From the NCBI GenBank assembly GCA_017501025.1, contig JAFVXS010000236.1, forward strand, positions 1 through 6,640: a DNA stretch of 6,640 nucleotides, in the 5' to 3' direction. Made by a program: the position numbers and the translations under genes. This document shows positions 1 to 4,679 of the stretch, piece after piece (the first letter of the stretch is position 1; every line of letters begins with the position of its first letter). The notes beneath the pieces were generated by a model. It ran no database searches, was not told where the DNA came from, and saw only the letters and a list, made by a program, of their open reading frames with translations. This stretch comes from Alistipes sp. GTDB lineage: Bacteria > Bacteroidota > Bacteroidia > Bacteroidales > Rikenellaceae.

Positions 1-410
1 ACCTCTTCTTTGGCGAGGGATATATCCGCGTGCAAGGTAAGGGCGATAAGGTGCGATTGGTCCCTATCGGCTCGGTTGCTCGCGAGAAGATTATGCTCTG
101 GTTAGATGACCGTCGCTCCGTAAAGTGCTCTCCATCGGAGGACCACCTCTTTTTGAGCAATCGCAAAAAGCCTTTGAGCCGAGTGATGGTTTTCCTTATC
201 GTTCAGGAGGCTTGCAAACTATGCAATATCGACAAGAGTATCAGCCCACACACATTCCGCCACTCATTTGCCACACACCTGCTCGCAGGAGGTGCAAGTA
301 TTCGACAAGTGCAGGAGATGTTGGGTCACGAGTCGATAATAACAACCGAAATTTACACCCATCTCGATACAAAGCACCTTCGCGAAACTATCGAGAAGAT
401 TTCACTATAA
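1..410 (+). CDS. xerD: XerD-type tyrosine recombinase, C-terminal part (5' end outside window)
   Basis: This is the C-terminal catalytic half of a site-specific tyrosine recombinase of the XerC/XerD family, which resolves chromosome dimers at dif during division. The reading frame is open from the first full codon at 3 to the TAA at 408-410, leaving about 135 residues of a protein usually near 300. Visible active-site residues are the beta-hairpin Lys in QGKGDK (39-41), His and Arg in HTFRHSF (249-263), His in MLGH (327-329) and the nucleophile Tyr in TEIYTHL (354-356). The first catalytic Arg and the SAM-like N-terminal domain lie before the window. The ending QEMLGHESIITTEIYTHLD resembles XerD more than XerC, but the call between them is not certain. 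The GTG at 30 is internal and not the real start, because conserved sequence (GYIR before VQGKG) continues upstream. recO follows 9 nt after the stop, so the two are probably one transcript. Confidence 0.85.
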   Translation, partial: LFFGEGYIRVQGKGDKVRLVPIGSVAREKIMLWLDDRRSVKCSPSEDHLFLSNRKKPLSRVMVFLIVQEACKLCNIDKSISPHTFRHSFATHLLAGGASIRQVQEMLGHESIITTEIYTHLDTKHLRETIEKISL

Positions 411-419
411 CCCGACAGA

Positions 420-1145
420 ATGAAGAGCTACAAAGCCCGCGGTGTGGTACTCAACACCATAAAATATGGAGAGTCGTCGGTGGTGGTAAATATGCTTACC
501 GACACCTTCGGTCGCCAAAGCTACATCGTGCAGGGGTTAGGCTCCGGACGTGGTCGTTCATCGAAGATGGCACACTTTCAACCACTGTCGGCACTCTTGT
601 TCGAGGGGTTAATATCGTCAAAATCGGAACTACACCGTCTGCGTGATGTGCAGAACGGGATTTTGTTGTCGTCGCTGCGTTTCGATATCCGCAAATCGAC
701 CATCGCCCTATTTATGGCAGAGGTTGTGTATCGGCTCGTCGGCGAGAGCGAACGGAACGACGACCTCTTCGACTTCGTTTGGGGCAGTATCGAAGCCCTC
801 GACTCGTTGGACGAGGGTGTGGCAAATTTTCATCTGTGGTTTCTGGCAAATATCAGCCACCACCTCGGATTTGCACCCAATGCCGACTTCGAGGAGGGGA
901 TGATTTTCGATATGCGTGAGGGACGTTTTACGCACGAAATATTGCTGCACAACGATACTATGTCGCAGCAGAACTCGGCACTACTCTATCGACTGCTCAC
1001 TGCCGACTTCGGAGAACTCGCACGTCTGCCACTCAACCGCAACGAACGCCGACAGATGCTATCCGAGATGGTAAAATATTACACGTTGCACCTCGAATCG
1101 ATATGCAACGTGAAATCTATCTCTATCTTGCAGGAGGTATTTTAA
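420..1145 (+). CDS. recO: DNA repair protein RecO
   Basis: RecO works with RecF and RecR to load RecA onto SSB-coated single-stranded DNA in gap repair, and it anneals complementary strands. The 241 residues match the usual family length. The N-terminal OB-fold spans roughly residues 1-80 (KARGVVLNTIKYGESS, then VNMLTDTFGRQSYIVQG, then the basic stretch GSGRGRSSK at 41-49). The C-terminal helical domain covers about 85-241, with the typical FLANISHHLGFAPN (141-154) and NRNERRQMLSEMVKYYTLHL segments. There is only one cysteine (residue 229), so the four-cysteine zinc site found in some RecO proteins is absent. The ATG at 420 is 9 nt after the upstream stop and starts the conserved N-terminus directly. 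No Shine-Dalgarno is seen, so translation may be coupled to the upstream gene. No canonical terminator follows on this strand. Confidence 0.93.
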   Translation: MKSYKARGVVLNTIKYGESSVVVNMLTDTFGRQSYIVQGLGSGRGRSSKMAHFQPLSALLFEGLISSKSELHRLRDVQNGILLSSLRFDIRKSTIALFMAEVVYRLVGESERNDDLFDFVWGSIEALDSLDEGVANFHLWFLANISHHLGFAPNADFEEGMIFDMREGRFTHEILLHNDTMSQQNSALLYRLLTADFGELARLPLNRNERRQMLSEMVKYYTLHLESICNVKSISILQEVF

Positions 1146-1159
1146 CCGCCGGGGAGGGA

Positions 1160-1195
1160 GGTTAAGGAGGTTAGAGAATTTAGGGAGTTTAGGGC
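1160..1195 (+). repeat. Four tandem 9-bp purine-rich units (left arm of an inverted pair)
   Basis: Four consecutive degenerate 9-mers can be read: GGTTAAGGA, GGTTAGAGA, ATTTAGGGA and GTTTAGGGC. They share a TTARRGA core at exact 9-nt spacing. A second array of four 9-mers in the opposite orientation lies at 1235-1270, with the pth terminator in the 39 nt between them. The left array continues the recO frame without a stop until TAG at 1218-1220, but it follows the recO TAA and I see no reason to call it coding. Confidence 0.6.
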
Positions 1196-1209
1196 GAGCG
1201 ACCAAAGAC

Positions 1210-1233
1210 AAAAAAAATAGCCGCAAAGCGGCT
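1210..1233 (-). terminator. Rho-independent terminator of the rplY-pth operon
   Basis: On the minus strand a perfect 6-bp stem AGCCGC/GCGGCT with a TTT loop (1219-1233) is followed by one A and then eight T residues (1217-1210). This is a textbook intrinsic terminator and lies about 100 nt downstream of the pth stop codon. On the plus strand the same hairpin is followed by CTCCTAAAAG with no U-tract, so it should not act on recO. Confidence 0.8.
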
Positions 1234-1234
1234 C

Positions 1235-1270
1235 TCCTAAAAGTCCTATTTGTCCCAGATCTCCTATCCT
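1235..1270 (-). repeat. Four tandem 9-bp units (right, inverted arm)
   Basis: Read on the plus strand, the four consecutive 9-mers are TCCTAAAAG, TCCTATTTG, TCCCAGATC and TCCTATCCT, sharing TCCYA at exact 9-nt spacing. On the minus strand they become TRGGA-type units like those at 1160-1195. The two arms have equal length (36 nt) and opposite orientation, and roughly half their positions match when one is reverse-complemented. They could pair as a long imperfect stem around the pth terminator. Confidence 0.55.
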
Positions 1271-1272
1271 TT

Positions 1273-1311
1273 GAGGCAAAGCCCTCGAAAAAACGCAGAG
1301 CGGCAAAGCCG
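1273..1311 (-). repeat. Two further GCTTTGC mini-hairpins downstream of pth
   Basis: The perfect mini-hairpin CGGC-AAA-GCCG lies at 1301-1311. A second, GAGGC-AAA-GCCCTC (one bulged base), lies at 1273-1286. Both share the seven-base core GCAAAGC with the main terminator hairpin at 1219-1233. On the minus strand the CGGC hairpin is followed seven nt later by six T residues (1294-1289), so it may be a weak additional terminator just after the pth stop. Confidence 0.45.
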
Positions 1312-1335
1312 ATAAACTACCTTTCTATTCAGCCC

Positions 1336-1899
1336 CTACTTGCCGTTAAAGAAGTTCATCGTTCGCTCCAAGCCTATTGATGCAAACGACAACACAGCAT
1401 CGCCAAAGAGTTTCAGGCGTGCCGGCATTGCCTCTCGCTCCTCGGCACTCCACTCGCCCAAGACGTAATCGACCTGATGACCACGAGCGAAGTCGCCACC
1501 AATGCCGAAACGCATACGTGCATAGGCTGTTGTACCGATAAGTTCGGCTATATTTTTCAGACCATTGTGTCCGCCATCGCTACCTTTGGTGCGGATACGC
1601 AACTCGCCAAACGGCAGGGCGATATCATCAACCACCACAAGTAGTTGCGACGTGTCGATTTTCAGAGCATCCAGCCAATAACGCACCGCCTTACCCGAGA
1701 GGTTCATATAGGTCGATGGTTTGAGCAGAGTTATGGTGTGTCCGCGATGACGCAACTCGGCAATCGCTCCATAACGCGAGGCTACAAAAGAGGTGTTGGA
1801 CGACTCTGCAAGAGCGTCCAACACCTTGAATCCGATGTTGTGGCGGGTTTCGGCATACTCTGCACCGATATTACCCAAGCCGACAACAAGAAATTTCAT
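1336..1899 (-). CDS. pth: Peptidyl-tRNA hydrolase
   Basis: Pth cleaves the ester bond of peptidyl-tRNAs that fall off ribosomes, freeing tRNA for reuse; it is a monomeric cytoplasmic enzyme. The 187 residues are the normal length. The N-terminal signature VGLGNIGAEYAETRHNIGF carries the substrate-contacting Asn10 and catalytic His20. KPSTYMNLSGKAV (60-72) contains the conserved Asn66, VVDDIALPFGELRIR (89-103) the conserved acidic pair, and KGSDGGHNGL (105-114) the conserved Asn112. Most bacteria have GLGNPG where this protein has GLGNIG; the Ile form is common in Bacteroidota. The ATG at 1897-1899 sits directly before the conserved MKFLVVGLGN start and lacks a Shine-Dalgarno. It lies 17 nt downstream of the rplY stop, so the two are almost certainly one operon ending at the terminator at 1210-1233. 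The gene converges with recO. Confidence 0.97.
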   Translation of the reverse strand: MKFLVVGLGNIGAEYAETRHNIGFKVLDALAESSNTSFVASRYGAIAELRHRGHTITLLKPSTYMNLSGKAVRYWLDALKIDTSQLLVVVDDIALPFGELRIRTKGSDGGHNGLKNIAELIGTTAYARMRFGIGGDFARGHQVDYVLGEWSAEEREAMPARLKLFGDAVLSFASIGLERTMNFFNGK

Positions 1900-1916
1900 C
1901 TTCGACGAAAATTTTA

Positions 1917-2483
1917 TTATTCAGCCGCAGCACCACGCGAAGCACGTGTTACACGTACTGCACATACAGCCTGTGTTGCAGGCGATACGAACTGCAAGCC
2001 CTCATATTGGAGGTCGCCTACGAAGATTGTCTGACCAACCTTCAAAGGAGTTACGTCAACTACCAACTCGTCAGGGAGGTTCTCAACCAAGCCCTTAACA
2101 ACCAACTTACGAGCCGACAAAGCCAACTTACCACCAATCTTAACACCCTCGGCGTTACCTGTCAAACGTACAGGAACTGCGATAGATACAGGCTTACCCT
2201 CCTGAACACGGTAGAAGTCGATGTGGAGAATCTGCTCACGTACAGGGTGGAACTGAACCTCACGCAAAACGGCCTTCTCAATCTTACCATCCATATCGAT
2301 CTCAACGATGTACGAATTAGGAGTGTAGATAAGCTGTTTGAGCGACTTTACATCAACTGCGAATGCAACATTCTCGCCACCACCATAGATTACGCAAGGT
2401 ACCAAACCTTCGCGACGGAATGCCTTTGCTGCCTTCTTACCATACTCGGCACGAGCAGCGGCCTTGATAGAAATTTTTTTCAT
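1917..2483 (-). CDS. rplY: 50S ribosomal protein bL25 / general stress protein Ctc (long TL5-type)
   Basis: bL25 binds 5S rRNA in the central protuberance of the large ribosomal subunit. At 188 residues this is the long two-domain TL5/Ctc form, not the short form of about 95 residues seen in E. coli. The 5S-binding beta-barrel domain covers about residues 3-92, with FRREGLVPCVIYGG (22-35) and the signature VQFHPVREQILHIDFYRV (76-93). The C-terminal beta-rich domain covers about 97-180, with GGKLALSARKLVVKGLVENLPDELVVDVTPL (split here across 118-147) and VGQTIFVGDL. The tail ends in Ala/Glu. The ATG at 2481-2483 follows an A-rich stretch (CAAAAAACAAAACACAAA) with no Shine-Dalgarno, as is usual in Bacteroidota. 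The gene heads the operon with pth, and a structured leader and a promoter candidate lie upstream. Confidence 0.95.
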   Translation of the reverse strand: MKKISIKAAARAEYGKKAAKAFRREGLVPCVIYGGGENVAFAVDVKSLKQLIYTPNSYIVEIDMDGKIEKAVLREVQFHPVREQILHIDFYRVQEGKPVSIAVPVRLTGNAEGVKIGGKLALSARKLVVKGLVENLPDELVVDVTPLKVGQTIFVGDLQYEGLQFVSPATQAVCAVRVTRASRGAAAE

Positions 2484-2517
2484 TTTGTGTTTTGTTTTTT
2501 GTGTTATTGTTACCTAC

Positions 2518-2642
2518 GGCGGCACTCAATCTGCAAACGTCGTCCCAACTCTACACTTCTCCGCGAACTATACCTTCGGAAAAATCCTTCGGCACAGAGC
2601 TTCGGGTCGTCGTTCGGACGGGGTGCAAATCCCATAACCGCC
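2518..2642 (-). promoter_or_regulatory. Structured 5' leader of rplY (possible cis-regulatory RNA)
   Basis: This GC-rich block lies between the rplY promoter candidate and the A-rich ribosome-entry region. By hand it folds on the minus strand as one nested rod: GGCGG/CCGCC (2638-2642 with 2518-2522), TGCA/TGCA (2624-2627 with 2532-2535), CGTCC/GGACG (2616-2620 with 2541-2545), AGCTCT/AGAGTT (2596-2601 with 2547-2552), CCGAA/TTCG-GG with one bulge (2588-2592 with 2561-2567), and a small GGA/TCC tip. The outer helix starts a few nt after the predicted transcription start. I match it to no riboswitch or ribosomal leader I know. Control by bL25 is an inference only. Confidence 0.45.
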
Positions 2643-2653
2643 TGAATCGGGGG

Positions 2654-2685
2654 CAAATGTCGTAAAAAAAAACGAATTTACAAAA
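2654..2685 (-). promoter_or_regulatory. Candidate Bacteroidetes-type promoter for rplY-pth
   Basis: On the minus strand TTTTG (2685-2681) is followed after 19 nt by GACATTTG (2661-2654). This fits the Bacteroidetes primary sigma pattern TTTG, N19-21, TAnnTTTG, with one mismatch (G for T at the first position of the -7 element). The spacer contains nine T residues. Transcription would start near 2648, giving a leader of about 165 nt. Confidence 0.5.
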
Positions 2686-2707
2686 TTTGTTGCCGTAAAA
2701 TCGGCAA
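2682..2707 (-). terminator. Probable terminator of the SulP gene
   Basis: On the minus strand a perfect 6-bp stem TTGCCG/CGGCAA with loop ATTTTA (2690-2707) begins 14 nt after the sulP stop codon and is followed by CAAATTTT. The T-run is short and delayed, but a stretch of nine T residues follows 17 nt later (2672-2664). Termination is likely but may be leaky into rplY. The TTTT here is also part of the proposed -33 element of the rplY promoter. Confidence 0.5.
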
Positions 2708-2720
2708 AGGAGTAGTGTAA

Positions 2721-4433
2721 CTACTGCTTGCCAAAGAGCGTCGCAGAGAGTTGCTCGGCACGCACCAACGCCTTGTCAATGTGGTCGAGAACATTCTCGC
2801 TGCCAACCTTCGCAACGAGACCTGCACGCTCAATCGAACGATAAACCTGCTCGTTTACACCCGACAAGATGATTGTACGACCCTCTTCGAGCGAGGCATT
2901 GACAAATATTTCGAGGTTGTGCAGACCCGTAGCATCGATAAACGACACCTTACGCATACGGACAATACGAATCTGGGCATTCGAACGTACGCGTGCCATC
3001 TCCTCAAACTTGGTAGCTACGCCAAAGAAGAACGGACCGTCAATCTCGTAAACCTCCGTACCCTTCGGAATAGCAAGACACTCATCCATAGCCTCGCCAT
3101 CGTGGTGTACCTGCATCTGGTCGCGAACAACCGAGATATTGGTATTCTCCATAATGCGTCGCAGGAAGAGTACGATGGCCATCACCAAACCAACCTCGAT
3201 TGCGATTGTGAGGTCGAAAATCACGGTCAGCAAGAGTGTTGCAAAGAGAACAGCAATATCGGAACGCGACTGGTGGCACATCGAACGAATTGTACGCCAA
3301 CCGCTCATATTGTACGACACCATAATCAGCACACCTGCCAGACACGGCATAGGAATAGCACCGACCAAACCGCCCAACAAGAGCAGGACAAGCAGCAACA
3401 CCACCGTATGAACTATACCTGCTACGGGAGTACGGCCACCATTGTTGATATTTGCCATCGTGCGGGCAATAGCACCTGTTGCAGGGATTCCGCCAAAGAA
3501 TGGAACGACCACGTTGGCGATACCCTGACCGATAAGTTCGGTATTGGAGCAGTGGCGGTCACCTATCACACCATCGGCAACCATAGCCGAGAGCAGCGAC
3601 TCGATAGCACCGAGCATCGCAATCGTAAATGCCACAGGGAGTAGCGACTGAACGGTCGAGAAGAAGGTTTCGCCCTCGCCATAAGCAATCTCCGGAAGTT
3701 GCAACGATGGCAAACCCGAAGGGAGCTGATACAAGTCACCAATGGTCTTAACCGAGTCGGTAACTCCAAAGTATTTGAGAGCCCAGCAGATTGCGGTCAT
3801 AACGACAATCGCAAGCAACGAGCCGGGAATTTTCTTCGAAAGACGTGGGGTATAGACGATTATCAAAATCGAGAGAACACCTACCACAAACGACCACCAA
3901 TTGATATTTCCGATATTTTGGAAGTAGCAGACCCACTTGTCGATAAAGTTTGCGGGAACATCCTCTATACCCAAACCAAAGAGGTCGTTCATCTGTGTCG
4001 AGAATATGGTGATTGCAATACCGCCCGTAAAGCCGACAATAATCGGATAGGGCATAAACTTGATGATGTTTCCAAGACGAAATATACCCATCATCACCAA
4101 CATAACGCCTGCCATAACGGTTGCAATCGCCAAACCGCCTACGCCGTACTGCTGGATTATGCTGTAAATGATGACGATGAACGCACCCGTAGGTCCGCCA
4201 ATCTGCACACGCGAGCCACCGAATATCGAAATCAGCAAACCTGCGATAATTGCCGTTACAAGACCCTCCGTAGGACCTACGCCCGATGCGATACCGAATG
4301 CGATTGCCAACGGAATGGCAACGATACCGACAATAATTCCCGCCATAAAATCTTTGGCAAAAGTTTCGCGGTTGTAGTTACGCAGCGTAGTGAAAAATTT
4401 AGGGCAAAATTCAATCTTCTTAAAAGCGTTCAT
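2721..4433 (-). CDS. SulP (SLC26-like) family anion transporter with C-terminal STAS domain
   Basis: This is an inner-membrane secondary transporter of the SulP/SLC26 family; members carry sulfate, bicarbonate, C4-dicarboxylates or other anions, and the substrate cannot be told from sequence alone. Numbering from the longer ATG at 4442 gives 573 residues. Hydrophobic membrane segments run from about 35 to 428. They include the TM1 region VGIVAIPLAIAFGIASGVGP, the TM3 motif GGPTGAF (82-88), and the hallmark block GVIGDRHCSNTELIGQGIAN with FGGIPATGAIARTMANINNGGRTP (291-339). A cytoplasmic STAS domain covers about 455-560, with VSFIDATGLHNLE (499-511) and IILSGVNEQVYRSIERAGL. I chose the ATG at 4431-4433 because AGGAG (4447-4443) sits 9 nt before it, against 0 nt for the in-frame ATG at 4440-4442. 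The gene looks monocistronic, diverges from gcvP and ends in TAG. Confidence 0.92.
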   Translation of the reverse strand: MNAFKKIEFCPKFFTTLRNYNRETFAKDFMAGIIVGIVAIPLAIAFGIASGVGPTEGLVTAIIAGLLISIFGGSRVQIGGPTGAFIVIIYSIIQQYGVGGLAIATVMAGVMLVMMGIFRLGNIIKFMPYPIIVGFTGGIAITIFSTQMNDLFGLGIEDVPANFIDKWVCYFQNIGNINWWSFVVGVLSILIIVYTPRLSKKIPGSLLAIVVMTAICWALKYFGVTDSVKTIGDLYQLPSGLPSLQLPEIAYGEGETFFSTVQSLLPVAFTIAMLGAIESLLSAMVADGVIGDRHCSNTELIGQGIANVVVPFFGGIPATGAIARTMANINNGGRTPVAGIVHTVVLLLVLLLLGGLVGAIPMPCLAGVLIMVSYNMSGWRTIRSMCHQSRSDIAVLFATLLLTVIFDLTIAIEVGLVMAIVLFLRRIMENTNISVVRDQMQVHHDGEAMDECLAIPKGTEVYEIDGPFFFGVATKFEEMARVRSNAQIRIVRMRKVSFIDATGLHNLEIFVNASLEEGRTIILSGVNEQVYRSIERAGLVAKVGSENVLDHIDKALVRAEQLSATLFGKQ

Positions 4434-4442
4434 TTCTCTCAT

Positions 4443-4447
4443 CTCCT
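4443..4447 (-). promoter_or_regulatory. Shine-Dalgarno AGGAG that decides the sulP start
   Basis: AGGAG on the minus strand directly abuts the upstream ATG (4442-4440), which leaves no room for ribosome binding there. It lies 9 nt from the second in-frame ATG (4433-4431), a workable distance. The other genes here show no such motif, so it may instead be chance within a purine-rich leader. Confidence 0.45.
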
Positions 4448-4470
4448 CTTTTTATTTCCAAATTGCGGTG

Positions 4471-4499
4471 CAAATATATCTATTTTTGCATAAATACGA
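4471..4499 (-). promoter_or_regulatory. Candidate promoter for sulP
   Basis: The minus strand carries TATATTTG (4478-4471), a full match to the Bacteroidetes -7 element TAnnTTTG, about 30-40 nt upstream of the sulP start. The matching -33 element is weak: TCG at 4499-4497, 18 nt away, is the nearest thing to TTG. The predicted leader would be only about 30 nt long. Confidence 0.45.
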
Positions 4500-4517
4500 C
4501 CACGAAAGTACCCCTTT

Positions 4518-4532
4518 TCGACACTCTGTCGA
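4518..4532. repeat. 15-bp palindrome between sulP and gcvP (possible operator)
   Basis: TCGACA-CTC-TGTCGA is a perfect 6-bp inverted repeat with a 3-nt centre; after one mismatch a further two A:T pairs extend it. It sits about 40 nt upstream of the sulP -7 element and 85 nt upstream of the gcvP -33 element. Neither strand has a T-run after it, so it is not an intrinsic terminator. A dimeric regulator site is possible but unproven. Confidence 0.35.
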
Positions 4533-4616
4533 TAAAAAAGGCTCTTGTCGCACTGCAAAATAGTAGAAGAAGCCTCGAAACAACCGAAAAACAACTCAAA
4601 ATTTCGGCTATGCGAG

Positions 4617-4647
4617 TTGGCGTATATCGCAAAATTTATTACTTTTG
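4617..4647 (+). promoter_or_regulatory. Bacteroidetes-type promoter for gcvP
   Basis: TTG (4617-4619), a 20-nt spacer and TACTTTTG (4640-4647) match the Bacteroidetes TTG/TAnnTTTG promoter pattern exactly. Transcription should begin around 4653, leaving a leader of only about 27 nt before the ATG at 4680. That is too short to hold a glycine riboswitch of the kind that controls gcv genes in some other bacteria. The leader is A-rich (ATAAAGCAAAATC) and has no Shine-Dalgarno. Confidence 0.7.
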
Positions 4648-4679
4648 TACGATAAAGCAAAATCTATAATTGAAACGTT

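Noticed and set aside
1144..1163. Hairpin AACC-GCC/GGG-GGTT right after the recO stop as a recO terminator
   Set aside because: It contains a G-A mismatch and is followed by purine-rich repeats without any T-run.
1151..1194. G-quadruplex in the G-rich stretch after recO
   Set aside because: There are four runs of three or more G (1151-1154, 1156-1158, 1183-1185, 1192-1194), but one loop would be 24 nt, so a stable quadruplex is unlikely.
2518..2642. tRNA or tmRNA-like element (GGCGG/CCGCC ends and a GGGGTGCAAATCCC T-arm look-alike on the plus strand)
   Set aside because: The acceptor-like stem has only five pairs, the T-loop lacks TTC, there is no D-arm or anticodon arm at proper spacing, no CCA end, and 125 nt fits neither tRNA nor tmRNA.
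2007..2645. 212-codon plus-strand frame across rplY and its leader
   Set aside because: It is antisense to a full-length bL25 gene and its translation has no family features.
4481..4488. TATTTTTG on the plus strand as a second promoter in the sulP-gcvP gap
   Set aside because: The nearest TTG (4463-4465) is only 15 nt upstream, too close for the 19-21 nt spacing, and the better promoter at 4617-4647 already explains gcvP.
2751..4493. Two plus-strand frames of 297 and 264 codons (2751-3644, 3699-4493) opposite sulP
   Set aside because: The sense strand encodes a complete SulP-STAS protein; the antisense products are Asn/Thr/Arg/His-rich and low in hydrophobic residues, as expected for shadows of membrane-protein codons.
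4439..4669. Small open frames of 68 (+) and 73 (-) codons in the sulP-gcvP intergenic region
   Set aside because: They overlap each other and the promoter candidates, have no ribosome site of note, and match nothing recognisable.
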